The position numbers and the translations under genes were made by a program. A stretch of DNA of 64,000 nt from Alphaproteobacteria bacterium (GTDB lineage: Bacteria > Pseudomonadota > Alphaproteobacteria > Micavibrionales > Micavibrionaceae). The notes under the pieces are model-generated. The model ran no database searches and was not told the origin of the DNA. It saw only the letters and a list, made by a program, of their open reading frames with translations. This document shows, piece by piece, positions 41,941 to 51,224 of the stretch. The stretch spans positions 482,149 through 546,148 of the forward strand of contig NZDE01000012.1 of assembly GCA_002690045.1 (NCBI GenBank), written 5' to 3'. Positions within the stretch are counted from its first letter, which is position 1; every line of letters begins with the position of its first letter.

Positions 41941-42084
41941 TTAAGATATCTCCTTACCTATAAAGACTAAAATCATTAAGTTTACCTAGTAAATCAGGTA
42001 TAAAAATGTTACCATATGTATTATGATAGCCTTTTAAGTTACATGTTTCAATTAGTATACTTTTAGTAACCTAGGAGTTTTTTT

Positions 42085-42444
42085 ATGGGTAAGATGAAAA
42101 TTACAGAAGGTAAGAACGGCAAACGCATCGTTGAAGAGCCCTGTGAAGGACCGTGCCCTATAGAGAGAGGCATGAGAATTGTCGGCGGGAAATGGACGGG
42201 TTCTATACTGTGGCACTTAAAAGATAAGCCAGTTAGGTTTAATGACCTTTCAAGGCAGTTGAGTGGCGCGAGCAAGAAAATGATCTCACAACGCCTAAAA
42301 GAAATGGAAGAGAATAAGCTTGTTATTAGAAAAGTAGTTTCAGACCAGCCAGTAGCAATTACTTACGAAGCTTCCGAATTTGGTAAAACAGCTCTAAAGT
42401 TTCTTGACGAGCTACAATTATGGGTAAATGAGAACGGATTATAA
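42085..42444 (+). CDS. HxlR-family regulator
   Basis: A 119-residue winged-helix regulator: CPIERGMRIVGGKWTGSILW, LKDKPVRFNDLSRQLSGASK and KMISQRLKEMEENKLVIRKV are the HxlR signature. Two cysteines near the N-terminus (EEPCEGPCPIE), including the conserved one before PIERG, could sense quinones or electrophiles as in YodB/HypR. It is divergent from mdaB. The 144-bp gap contains related TTACCTAG/TAACCTAG stretches (near 41983 and 42068) that could be its operators. Confidence 0.92.
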   Translation: MGKMKITEGKNGKRIVEEPCEGPCPIERGMRIVGGKWTGSILWHLKDKPVRFNDLSRQLSGASKKMISQRLKEMEENKLVIRKVVSDQPVAITYEASEFGKTALKFLDELQLWVNENGL

Positions 42445-42463
42445 TCCCAAAACTGTATAATGG

Positions 42464-42600
42464 AACAATATCAGACTAAACCCCATATGCTGATTTTAAT
42501 CTGACATGCTCCAGTGCCGGGCTTGTCAGTGTGATTTCGTATATTTTGGGAAGTCTTGGACTAAATGGCAGTGCTTGCAGTCTGTCGCTAACTTCTCTCT
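42464..42600. repeat. IS6 end and associated repeat
   Basis: 42464-42504 matches the right end of the IS6 element (compare 51983-52025, including TATCAGACTAAACCCCATAT and TTTTAATCTGACA). It is followed at 42519-42590 by the repeat GGGCTTGTCAGTGT..TTTCG and CTTGGACTAAATGGCAGTGC. No coding content remains. Confidence 0.7.
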
Positions 42601-42615
42601 ATATCCAGCTTAATA

Positions 42616-43143
42616 TTATGGCACTAATAAGATAAACAGATTGAATGCTGCCATTAGCATCATAGTAATATTTTCAAAAAAAGTAACCTTCCCAACTGGA
42701 AGCTTAAAGCTCGCGCCAACGCAAGCACACTGCACAGATTTTCCTGATATTAAAACATTTATTACTCCTACCGTTCCCACTACCATTACTGTGATCATAA
42801 GAACATTAGTAAAAATGGGCCATAACTCCGCAAGGTAAAGACCAGATAATAGTAGCTCAATAAACGGGTATAGAAATCCATAAATGGGGAATTTTCCGGC
42901 TACTAAATCATATTTAGCAAAGCTAAGTGAAAACCCACTGAGATTAAATAATTTAAGACTAGCTAGTAATGCTAAAAACACCCCCATAAAAGCATTCATA
43001 AAAGGTAGCGCCCCCTGGTAGGCCAAAGCTATCGACACAAAAAAGGCAACAAAAACAATGACAATTAAAGGCTTATACAAGATAAGACTACTAATAATTG
43101 ATGGTGTTTCCTCTATCTTTTTTGAACAGCAACTGGAGTTCAT
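42616..43143 (-). CDS. MauE/DoxX-like membrane protein
   Basis: A 175-residue protein with a short Cys-containing head (NSSCCSKK) and four membrane helices. A CACVG motif (SVQCACVGASF) lies in the last loop, and the overall topology with MauE-like helices (LSLAKYDLV-type FSLSFAKYDLVAGKFPIYGF) resembles MauE/DoxX-like redox or metal-linked proteins. The paired cysteines could bind a metal or take part in disulfide exchange. It follows the His-rich protein gene in the same direction by 47 bp, so the two may work together. Confidence 0.72.
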   Translation of the reverse strand: MNSSCCSKKIEETPSIISSLILYKPLIVIVFVAFFVSIALAYQGALPFMNAFMGVFLALLASLKLFNLSGFSLSFAKYDLVAGKFPIYGFLYPFIELLLSGLYLAELWPIFTNVLMITVMVVGTVGVINVLISGKSVQCACVGASFKLPVGKVTFFENITMMLMAAFNLFILLVP

Positions 43144-43190
43144 ATTTTTTTCCTCAACTAGGTTAAAAACAAGTGAAAAGGCCTAATTTA

Positions 43191-44576
43191 TCACAGGCGC
43201 ACGGTCTTCAGCTTCACGGTAGGCGATGAACACATCATATGCGAATGATAAACGGCTTCTTCGAGAGGCATGTTCCACGCCGCTGCGTTATTTCTTACCT
43301 TTTCCGCTTCTGCACCCTCCAGCGTTTTAAACCACGTCTGTGCAGCATCCCAACCTTCAGGATCAGCTGTTTGCATATGGTGGTAATGCTCATGGTGCTG
43401 GTGGTTATCATTATTTGGCTGCATATGGTGATGGTCATGCATACCTGACCCCGGTAAATGCATACCGATCATTAAACCTGCCGCAAGGACGGGCCCAGCG
43501 ATCATCACGCCATGTTCCAATTTCGAAGCCTTTTCAAAGCGGCTACGGCGCCATGACGTATAGCCCCCTACTGCTGCTGCAATAGATGTTGCGCCCACCA
43601 ACCAAATATTGCTGACATATGCCGCAGCAAGCGCACTTGATGACGCCATCGCCATGAGGCTGATGCATGGTAAATGCGGAATAATAATATTACCGCTGCA
43701 AGATGCACATGCCTTGAACGCATTTTTTAACTTTTGTGGAAAACGTTTGCTTATCGGGTTAAACATACGTGATAGCACGCCTTGTTCCTTTGGTGTGTCT
43801 ATGGCGTCTTCCGCCTCCGCAGATTTACGGCCTTTCGCACCTTCACACATGATGCAGTCACTCGCACCAGTTAAGCCTAAACCGTTTTCCAAATCATATG
43901 CGGCAGTATCAAAAATATAAGATACGCTGTCACGAAATGCACCTTCCATCGCCGCTTCGACATTTGGCATAGCCAAAAACTTGGCACTTAATGCGCGCAA
44001 GTTTTCCAGTGAACCAATATAAGGACGGTCATTTTCTGCAACTGTTTCATCATGCACTAACGCCGTGAGTTCCTCGGCAGATATTAATTCCAACGCGCCG
44101 CGCGCATAGGAACGCTCTGCATCATCATAGCCTTTCGCCAGATACACAACAGCGGCATCTAAAAACGGGCCATTATCTCTTGGATTTGCAGGGGCGCAGC
44201 ATGTCGCCTTATACCCTTCTTCGGTAACGCCTTTAGGAATATTTAAACCATCAACAGTACACACATCATTCTCCGCAGCGAGCTGATCGAGCGCTTTGCG
44301 AAGAATTTCAACATTCTGCGCAAGAGATGCTTTGACCTCTGCCATATCACGCCCCGCCATAGGTGTCTTCTTATACGCAGCCAGTGCGCCGTCAGTTAAG
44401 ATTTCTTCTGGATTAAAGCCATCAATTTCAAATAAATCTTTTAAGCCCCAACGGTCTTGTTCAACACGGAACAGCCCCATTGCCGTTAAAGCGACAGCAT
44501 ATTTTGCTGCATCAAATTCACCTGTCTCACTATTCGTGGCGGCGTCTTTCGCCGCTAATTTATGCCATCTGCACAT
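43191..44576 (-). CDS. Unrecognised His/Cys-rich membrane protein
   Basis: The start was set at 44576 (MCRWHKLAAKD), behind GGAGA; 461 residues. Residues 1-270 are mainly helical and soluble, with an ATCCAPANPRD pair and a CIMCEG pair. A second Cys group, ACASCSGNIIIPHLPC, leads into two or three membrane helices (AYVSNIWLVGATSIAAAVGG; MIAGPVLAAGLMIGM). A loop follows with very dense His (HDHHHMQPNNDNHQHHEHYH) and then an amphipathic tail. Cys pairs plus a His loop suggest binding of a transition metal such as copper or zinc. I know no family with this architecture. The MauE-like and DUF2946 genes flank it on the same strand. Confidence 0.75.
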   Translation of the reverse strand: MCRWHKLAAKDAATNSETGEFDAAKYAVALTAMGLFRVEQDRWGLKDLFEIDGFNPEEILTDGALAAYKKTPMAGRDMAEVKASLAQNVEILRKALDQLAAENDVCTVDGLNIPKGVTEEGYKATCCAPANPRDNGPFLDAAVVYLAKGYDDAERSYARGALELISAEELTALVHDETVAENDRPYIGSLENLRALSAKFLAMPNVEAAMEGAFRDSVSYIFDTAAYDLENGLGLTGASDCIMCEGAKGRKSAEAEDAIDTPKEQGVLSRMFNPISKRFPQKLKNAFKACASCSGNIIIPHLPCISLMAMASSSALAAAYVSNIWLVGATSIAAAVGGYTSWRRSRFEKASKLEHGVMIAGPVLAAGLMIGMHLPGSGMHDHHHMQPNNDNHQHHEHYHHMQTADPEGWDAAQTWFKTLEGAEAEKVRNNAAAWNMPLEEAVYHSHMMCSSPTVKLKTVRL

Positions 44577-44646
44577 AATTCTATTCTCCAATTTTAATGC
44601 ACCTATACAGATATAAGCGCCAATAATATTTCTGACTTATATTGAT

Positions 44647-45018
44647 TTAGGAGAATTGCGGCGGCGCTTGGGCTTGCCAATATTTACTGCGCATTAACGC
44701 ATATTGCCCTTCGTCGGGCGAAGGCCAATGAACAGCTGCACGATCATGAGGAATAATAAAGCCGCCCCCAAATGCCGGCACATCACCTATAGACGTCACC
44801 ATGAAGGCACAAGCCATATCACTTGAATGGCCTGATTGAGGATCTTGATCTTTAGATGTCGACAAATCCGATGAACGACATATAGAGAGTTCAAATGCGT
44901 TCTTAGCGTCAAAGTTCGGCATAAAGCCTTGCGGGATAAAAGCCTGCAACAACAAGGCGGCAATTAAAATTAATGTCGCGTAAAATTGTCGCATCTGTCG
45001 CAAACGGAAAGCCTGCAT
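44647..45018 (-). CDS. DUF2946-like protein
   Basis: A 123-residue protein with one N-terminal membrane helix or signal anchor (FYATLILIAALLLQAFIPQG), then FMPNF, a short Cys-containing segment (LSICRSSDLS and DMACAFM) and a C-terminal Q.QAPPQFS ending. The LLLQ..IPQGFMP start and the R/Q-APP-S ending are typical of DUF2946, a family often found with copper and heavy-metal genes. It is upstream of the His-rich protein gene by 70 bases in the same direction. Confidence 0.72.
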   Translation of the reverse strand: MQAFRLRQMRQFYATLILIAALLLQAFIPQGFMPNFDAKNAFELSICRSSDLSTSKDQDPQSGHSSDMACAFMVTSIGDVPAFGGGFIIPHDRAAVHWPSPDEGQYALMRSKYWQAQAPPQFS

Positions 45019-45134
45019 TATTCCCTAACCCATCAAATATTTGTATATTTAAGGGTATATACACCTCAAATAAAAGGTGCAAGTTTTTATACGGCCTTTT
45101 TCATCAGCCTTATAAAGAAATAAATGCGGCAACA

Positions 45135-46367
45135 TTACGCCGCCTGAGAACTAAACCATTGCGGGAAAGGATCTTCAAGCTTCTCAAAAAGCTCTGGGGC
45201 CGTGAGATAACTTTCAACCAAACAAGAGTCTAGCTGTTTTTTAATCGCCTGCTGAGACATTTGATCTTTTAAGCCGATAAAAACAATCTCTTGGCGACGG
45301 TCTCCATAATCTTTGGTCCAGTATTCTTTAATAACGTTTTCAAACTCCTCCCCTGCTGGCCATTGATTCTTAGGTATTGCGGCCCACCATCGTCCTATGC
45401 CCTTGTGGCGCACAAAAGCGCCTGCCTGTGAAATTTCACCTACGTAGTCTGGACGTGAAGCAAGCCAGAAAAAGCCCTTTGCTCTAACAACACCTGGCCA
45501 TTCTTGGTTAAGAAACTCATGGATTTTTTTAGGATCGAAAGGCGCTCGAGCTCTATAAACAAAACTCGTAATACCGTATTCTTCTGTCTCTGGAACATGT
45601 TCGTGAGGATTATAGAGCTCTTGTGCCCACAAAGGATGTTCTTGTGCTTCCTCTAAATCAAATAACCCTGTGTCCATGACCTGGCCTATATCGACTTGAG
45701 ATAGTGTTGTTTCAATTATGTTTGCTTTACTATTCAGGCCCCGAATAATAGCTCGAACAATTTCTAGCTCTTTTGAGTTAATTAAATCAATTTTATTCAG
45801 AATAATGACATTTGCAAACTCGATCTGTTCAACCAATAAATCAACCAGAGTTCTTTCATCTTCATCTCCAAGGCTTTCGCCGTGGTCTTTAATAAAATCC
45901 GTCGAGCTATAGTTTTTAACTAAGTTAGCCGCATCAACAACAGTAACCATTGTATCTAAACGAGAAATATCCGATAGGCTTACGCCATTCTCGTCTCTAA
46001 AATCAAACGTTGTTGCCACAGGTAGTGGTTCTGAGATACCTGTACTTTCAATTAATAAATAGTCGAACCTACCGTCAGCGGCCAAGTCTCTCACTTGCAA
46101 CAAGAGGTCTTCGCGAAGAGTGCAACAAATACAGCCATTGGTCATCTCGACCAACTTTTCTTCTGTTCTTGATAAATCAGCTCCGCCATTGTCAACCAGT
46201 GCAGCATCAATATTTACCTCGCTCATATCATTAACAATTACTGCAACTTTTTTGCCCTCACGGTTATTAAGAATATGATTGAGAAGAGTTGTCTTTCCAG
46301 CTCCTAGAAAGCCAGATAGAACAGTTACAGGCAGCCTATTATCTGCGTTATTCACGGTGCACCTCAT
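45135..46367 (-). CDS. zigA: COG0523 GTPase (ZigA-like zinc metallochaperone)
   Basis: A 410-residue P-loop GTPase of the COG0523/CobW family. The Walker A is [17 protein letters not shown], then [14 protein letters not shown], the metal-binding CxCC motif in [13 protein letters not shown], the Walker B/NKxD in [11 protein letters not shown], and a C-terminal CobW_C domain ([33 protein letters not shown]). ZigA-type members deliver zinc to client proteins in zinc shortage. A palindromic Zur-like box lies 20 bases upstream, which supports zinc control. Confidence 0.94.
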   Translation of the reverse strand: MRCTVNNADNRLPVTVLSGFLGAGKTTLLNHILNNREGKKVAVIVNDMSEVNIDAALVDNGGADLSRTEEKLVEMTNGCICCTLREDLLLQVRDLAADGRFDYLLIESTGISEPLPVATTFDFRDENGVSLSDISRLDTMVTVVDAANLVKNYSSTDFIKDHGESLGDEDERTLVDLLVEQIEFANVIILNKIDLINSKELEIVRAIIRGLNSKANIIETTLSQVDIGQVMDTGLFDLEEAQEHPLWAQELYNPHEHVPETEEYGITSFVYRARAPFDPKKIHEFLNQEWPGVVRAKGFFWLASRPDYVGEISQAGAFVRHKGIGRWWAAIPKNQWPAGEEFENVIKEYWTKDYGDRRQEIVFIGLKDQMSQQAIKKQLDSCLVESYLTAPELFEKLEDPFPQWFSSQAA

Positions 46368-46386
46368 TCATGTGTTGATTTCCAGA

Positions 46387-46403
46387 GTGTTATAATATAA
46401 CAC
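46387..46403. promoter_or_regulatory. Zur-like operator
   Basis: GTGTTATAATATAACAC is a perfect 17-base palindrome around a central base. It matches the GTTATAnTATAAC core of proteobacterial Zur boxes. It lies between the divergent COG0523 and DUF1826 genes, 20 bases from the first and 45 from the second start, so a zinc-loaded Zur would repress both. Confidence 0.8.
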
Positions 46404-46448
46404 TTCTTATAAATTGTCCCTGTAAAAAAGCAACAGATAAAAACCAAA

Positions 46449-47066
46449 ATGTCACATAAGTTAATTTTCTTAGCTGATAATGGGTCTCTTCACCCTATTA
46501 CATCTTTTCCAAATCAACCTTATCAGTGCCTTGTAATAGAAAGAAATGCCCCCGATGAAGCGGAGGGCTTCTTTAGTCAACTAATGAATCAAGCAATCAA
46601 CGTTCAGGGTAAAGTAGATCGAGATCACGCGTTCTCAGATTTAAACACGTTGCTAGAGAAGATTGTTCCTGACAATTTGAAGAAAGATAGTTTCTACTCA
46701 TATTGGCTATGTGATATGGCGAAAATATGTGAAAGCTTTTGCCAGATGTTAAAAAGTGAGTCTTTAAAATTTACACTGAGCTCGCAAAGAGGCTGCAGGC
46801 GCTTCCATGTAGACTATGTCAAATTCCGTTTATTAGTTACCTATGCAGGGGAAGGAACAGAATGGATCAGTGATAAAGGAGCGAATAGAAAAGCTTTTCT
46901 TGATGGCGCACCTAATGAAGAAATCATTTTAGACAGCTCAGAAGTAAACCATATGAAAAAATGGGACATAGCTCTTTTTCGTGGCGGCCCTAAAGGACTG
47001 CTCCACAGAACCCCAGATCTTGCATTAAACAACAAATCTGTGTTAATGCGCTTAGATATTATTTAA
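46449..47066 (+). CDS. DUF1826 protein
   Basis: A 205-residue protein of the DUF1826 family, recognised by CRRFHVDYVKFRLLVTYAGE, GTEWISD, and the C-terminal IALFRGGPKGLLHRTPDL. The H.D....R...TY.G.GTEW pattern recalls a double-stranded beta-helix oxygenase-like fold, but the function is unknown. DUF1826 genes often sit with COG0523 GTPases under Zur, as here. Confidence 0.88.
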   Translation: MSHKLIFLADNGSLHPITSFPNQPYQCLVIERNAPDEAEGFFSQLMNQAINVQGKVDRDHAFSDLNTLLEKIVPDNLKKDSFYSYWLCDMAKICESFCQMLKSESLKFTLSSQRGCRRFHVDYVKFRLLVTYAGEGTEWISDKGANRKAFLDGAPNEEIILDSSEVNHMKKWDIALFRGGPKGLLHRTPDLALNNKSVLMRLDII

Positions 47067-47071
47067 AGGAT

Positions 47072-47254
47072 CTAGTGAATGTCTTCTAAAAGAGGAGAAC
47101 AATCCATACAGCAGCAACCTTCTCCATGAACATCAGACTCGATTTCATTAACTCTATCATTTGCTATACTGTTATCCAGGACTACTCCACTCACGCCAGA
47201 TGATAAAAATGAACTTAACAAAAGAATGCTTGCTAATGTTGTGCTTGTTTTCAT
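47072..47254 (-). CDS. Small exported Cys-rich peptide
   Basis: A 60-residue protein with a signal peptide (TLASILLLSSFLSSGVSG) and a short mature part with a dense cysteine group (HGEGCCCMDCSPLLE). The cluster could bind zinc or copper. It converges on the DUF1826 gene, five bases apart, and is the nearest gene to the Zur-like region. AGGAAT precedes the start. Family not known. Confidence 0.55.
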   Translation of the reverse strand: MKTSTTLASILLLSSFLSSGVSGVVLDNSIANDRVNEIESDVHGEGCCCMDCSPLLEDIH

Positions 47255-47405
47255 TATTCCTGCACCTCAGTGTTTTATATTCTAACTTATCTAATTCGTA
47301 AATAATTTAAAAAGGTTACTGCCTATCATATAAAGCTCCCCCCCGCTATACCGGTCACATTACCAATTCTTAACACCTCCACTTCATGGAATAAATACAT
47401 ATACT

Positions 47406-47515
47406 GGTCTTGTCAGATTAAAATCAGAATATAGAGTTTAGCATGATATCCTAGCAGTTATGAGCCCGTTATGTACAAATTCCGATCGACCGGCGCTCTG
47501 GCAATAGGAGCCATT
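47406..47515 (+). pseudogene. Deleted IS6 remnant
   Basis: GGTCTTGTCAGATTAAAATC (47406-47425) is the exact reverse complement of 52012-52031, the outer end of the IS6 element. An ATGAG start-like piece follows (47460) and is joined directly to a piece equivalent to the transposase C-terminal region (ATGTACAAATTCCGATC, compare the MCKFRS codons). The core is deleted. It lies in the 380-bp gap before the adhesin gene; nothing else is visible there apart from the promoter region. Confidence 0.75.
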
Positions 47516-47635
47516 CATCAACCTGTCCGAGACTCCAAAAACAAAACCTAAAGAATACATCCATACCCATAATACACATACCTAAACATACATTAAATAT
47601 GTTAAAATTAAACCTTAAGAGCAAGGGTGGAGCGT

Positions 47636-50600
47636 ATGAAAACAAACGATATATGCCACAGCGCAAGAGATAGGGACAAAGCGAAAGGCTCCCTGAAAAC
47701 ACCTGTTTGCACATTCATTTTAACAGCATTACTACTAAACACATCCTGCTTAACCTCAGAGGCTTCAGCACAAAATTTACCCTACGGGGCCGACATTGCG
47801 CAAGGCTCATCCACCCTTGACTACACCCAAGAAAATGCGCTGCATATTACCCAACATACACAAAAGACAGTTATAAATTGGGAAAGCTTTAACATTGGCG
47901 AGGGCCAACTAACCGCATTCCACCAACCCAATGAGCGCGCAGTTGCATTAAACCGTGTAGTAGGCAACAACATAGACCCAACTCAGATTCTAGGCCGTCT
48001 CGAAGCAAATGGTCAAATTATTGTATTAGACAGCAATGGCGTGTTTTTCGGCCCCAACGCCCAAATTGATGTGGGCGGCCTCCTTGCATCAACAGGCGAC
48101 ATAAATGATCAGAGCTTCATGCAGAACTCTACAATTAATATTACCAACGCAAACACAGATGGCGAAATAGTAAACCACGGAAACATCAACATTAAAGATG
48201 CAGGCATTGCCTCTTTTGTGTCGCCAACAGTAGTTAATAACGGGTACATCACAGCAAAGCTTGGTAATGTAGTCTTAGCATCAGGCGCCGAGGCCACAGT
48301 TGACCTCTATGGTGATGGCTTGTTAGAAATTACGCTGGACAAAGGGCAGTCGCAAGACATCATTAATACAGGACTAATAAGCGCCAGTGGCGGTTATGTC
48401 CACATGGAAGCAGCAGCCGCTGCAGACATAGTTGATAACTTGATAGTGAACACAGGGGTTATTACAGCTAACAGCGTCAGCGTTGATAAACAAGGAGTCA
48501 TAAAACTATATGCACAAGGTAGCCAAACAGCCGCACCAAGCGCCAAAGGCATAAGCACGACATTGAATGCAGGCATTATTCACGCTACAGGGTATAAAGA
48601 TGGCGCGCATGGAGGAAACATCGACATTCTAGGCGACCACGTTGCCTTAACCGGCTCTAGCCTAATTGACGCATCTGGCCACAGCGGCGGGGGCGACATT
48701 AAGGTTGGCGGGGCTTATATGGGGAAAGGCACAACACCAACAGCACGCTATAGCTATATTGACGAGAGTGCCGTTATTTTGAACGATGCCATACATACTG
48801 GCAACGGCGGAAGCACTATTATTTGGTCAGACGACCAAACCGATTTCTTTGGAAGAGTCTTTTCTCGCGGCGGGGCAAATTCGGGTGATGGAGGCTTTGT
48901 AGAAACATCGGGCAAAAACATTTTAAACGCATATGGCTTTGTTGACCTTACCGCAGAACATGGCAACAAAGGAACATATCTGCTAGACCCAGAAAACATA
49001 ACTATTTATGGGGGACAGGCCTCAGCAATCGCCAGCAACGACCTTATAAGCCATTGGGATTTTGAAGAAGGAAGCGGTACCAGCGCTATAGATGATATTT
49101 CTGGATATAACGGCACGATCACTGGCGCAACATATTCTACAGAAACAGCTGACAGTATTTTAAGTGGTCAGTATAGTCTTGCCTTTGACGGCAGCAATGA
49201 TCACGTTGACTTCATCGACATTAGTGAAATCGAGAACTCAGACTTCACCATATCCTTTTGGGCGCGCAGCAATACACTTTCTAAAGATCAAGGTTTTCTA
49301 TATAAGGGCAATCATGGAATGTCACAGCCCCTGCTAATTTGGCGAGATGACTCAGCAGGAGGATTTGCAAATATTGGCAAAGGAAACTCCAACGCCCTAT
49401 CCGCCCTGCTTTATGACGGCAAAAGGAACTATGGATTAAGCAGTAAAACCAATACTTTAAACGACACCGAATGGCACCATATCGCCGTAAGCGTTGACCT
49501 GACAAACAGCGTTATGGAACTATATGTTGATGGCAACGCACAAGTAAATGGCTTGGGCAACATAAACAATAACGGCATTTTAAATAACAACAACATAGTC
49601 AGGATCGGCGAGTCCTTAAACGGCAGCAGAGACCTAAATGGAAATATAGATGAGCTGCGTATTTATAGCGCGGCGCTAAGTAGCGACCAAATTAGCGAAT
49701 TAAGCGGGAACAGATTCACGGTCGAAGGGCTGGAGGCCTTATCACAAACAGCAGATATCGTTCTACAAGCAACAGACACAATTACGCTTGACCTACAAGG
49801 CGACACACTAGGTTTAGCGGACGGCCGCTCACTGAGCTTACAAACAACAAACGGGAATATTACCGACATATCTAACGGAAAAATCCAAACAAAACGTATA
49901 GGACTATCAGGTGGTGACGTAACCATCAATGCAGGCGGAACAGGATCCATCGCGTTAAACAGCACCGATTTTGATTTGCAGAGTGGAGGCACCCTTACGC
50001 TATCTGCAGGCGGTAATATATCGGTGACAAGCACCAACAACCTCAACCTAGCAAAGGTTTCAGGCGAAAACATTTTTTTACAAACAACAAACGGATCAGC
50101 AGACATAACGCTAAACGATACAGTAACATCTCGCGCCAATGGGAACAGTATTGTTATTGCGTCAGGCAATAACTTCTTTAATAACTATGGGGCAAATGCA
50201 CTTGATTCAGGAGATGGGCGCTGGCTCGTCTATTCGTCAGACCCTGCGCAAAACAGCAGCCTAGGCTTAACTGGTGATTTCAAAAGATATAACCAGGACT
50301 TCATAAACAACAGCCCTGCAGATATAAGCGAGAATGGAAATGGTTTCTTATATAGCATTGCGCCGAGCATAACCTTTGAAGGAAAAAGTATAACGCGCGA
50401 ATATGGTGAAGAAAATCCTGCATTTACGAGTTCTTATAGCGGTTTAATAGATGGCGATACGGCCACCTCTGCATTTGTTGGAAAAATCGCTTATTCCGCA
50501 GCTGACGCAACTGCGGATGCAGGAACAAGCCCAATTAAGCAGAGCATAGGCACACTGACATCTCCCCTAGGGTATCAATTCACATTTGTTGATGGCAACC

Positions 50601-51130
50601 TAACAATTGAGAAGGCCCCCTTAGAAATCATAGCTAACGACACCAAGCGCGAAGCGTTGCAGCAAAACCCGCAGTTTACAGCAACATATAGCGGCTTCAA
50701 GCTAACTGACACGCTCGACTCTATGGACACATTAGCACAATTTAAAACATTAGCTGAAACAAACTCAAAAGCAGGAGCCTATACGATTACACCTTATGGC
50801 GCCGCAAGCAAAAACTACAACTTTATATACACAGACGGCACTTTGAGTATAAACCCGATAGCCGCAGAGGATAACATTATACCGCCCACTGTTACTGCTA
50901 CTTTAAGCCAGAATATACAACAGCCAAAAAGCGCCGGCCGAACTCAAGATTTACCAGTTTCTGATATCGCCGTAAATGATATCGAGACTGGGGCAGGCAA
51001 CAATAACAATGATAGTGCCGAAAACAAAGATAAGAGCACCAGCACAGCAGAACAGCAGGAGAGCAACTTTAGCAATATTACAAGCTGTTTAGCTAGCTAC
51101 AAAGGCAGCGCAGAGTGTATCTTACCATAG
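47636..51130 (+). CDS. Filamentous-haemagglutinin-type adhesin with LamG-like and MBG domains
   Basis: A protein of about 1164 residues from ATG 47636 (GTG 47627 is an alternative). A long signal region ends near SEASAQN. A haemagglutination-activity domain follows (GADIAQGSSTLDY, VINWESFNIGEGQLTAFHQP, RVVGNNIDPTQILGRLEANG, IIVLDSNGVFFGPNAQIDVG), then a glycine-rich beta-helix. At about 480-670 there is a concanavalin/LamG-like domain (SLAFDGSNDHVDF, EWHHIAVSVDL, ELYVDGNAQV). Two MBG-type repeats lie at about 930-1090 (ITREYGEENPAFTSSYSGLI; TKREALQQNPQFTATYSGFK). It is a secreted adhesin or biofilm protein. No TpsB transporter is in the window. Confidence 0.88.
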   Translation: MKTNDICHSARDRDKAKGSLKTPVCTFILTALLLNTSCLTSEASAQNLPYGADIAQGSSTLDYTQENALHITQHTQKTVINWESFNIGEGQLTAFHQPNERAVALNRVVGNNIDPTQILGRLEANGQIIVLDSNGVFFGPNAQIDVGGLLASTGDINDQSFMQNSTINITNANTDGEIVNHGNINIKDAGIASFVSPTVVNNGYITAKLGNVVLASGAEATVDLYGDGLLEITLDKGQSQDIINTGLISASGGYVHMEAAAAADIVDNLIVNTGVITANSVSVDKQGVIKLYAQGSQTAAPSAKGISTTLNAGIIHATGYKDGAHGGNIDILGDHVALTGSSLIDASGHSGGGDIKVGGAYMGKGTTPTARYSYIDESAVILNDAIHTGNGGSTIIWSDDQTDFFGRVFSRGGANSGDGGFVETSGKNILNAYGFVDLTAEHGNKGTYLLDPENITIYGGQASAIASNDLISHWDFEEGSGTSAIDDISGYNGTITGATYSTETADSILSGQYSLAFDGSNDHVDFIDISEIENSDFTISFWARSNTLSKDQGFLYKGNHGMSQPLLIWRDDSAGGFANIGKGNSNALSALLYDGKRNYGLSSKTNTLNDTEWHHIAVSVDLTNSVMELYVDGNAQVNGLGNINNNGILNNNNIVRIGESLNGSRDLNGNIDELRIYSAALSSDQISELSGNRFTVEGLEALSQTADIVLQATDTITLDLQGDTLGLADGRSLSLQTTNGNITDISNGKIQTKRIGLSGGDVTINAGGTGSIALNSTDFDLQSGGTLTLSAGGNISVTSTNNLNLAKVSGENIFLQTTNGSADITLNDTVTSRANGNSIVIASGNNFFNNYGANALDSGDGRWLVYSSDPAQNSSLGLTGDFKRYNQDFINNSPADISENGNGFLYSIAPSITFEGKSITREYGEENPAFTSSYSGLIDGDTATSAFVGKIAYSAADATADAGTSPIKQSIGTLTSPLGYQFTFVDGNLTIEKAPLEIIANDTKREALQQNPQFTATYSGFKLTDTLDSMDTLAQFKTLAETNSKAGAYTITPYGAASKNYNFIYTDGTLSINPIAAEDNIIPPTVTATLSQNIQQPKSAGRTQDLPVSDIAVNDIETGAGNNNNDSAENKDKSTSTAEQQESNFSNITSCLASYKGSAECILP

Positions 51131-51224
51131 CCCCCTCACCCCTAGATGAACCTTGCGACACGGCGACTTTAATTCGTTCATATTTTTTTATGGATACGCT
51201 TCCTGAGGTGATATAAGCGTTAAA

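Noticed and set aside
43239..43920. Rightward open frames opposite the His-rich protein gene
   Set aside because: They are antisense mirrors of the CAT/GTG-rich His codons and lack starts with ribosome sites.
47265..47290. AT-rich stretch resembling a second Zur box before the Cys-rich peptide gene
   Set aside because: GTGTTTTATATTCTAAC cannot be aligned as a palindrome to the 46387 box; the two halves are out of register.
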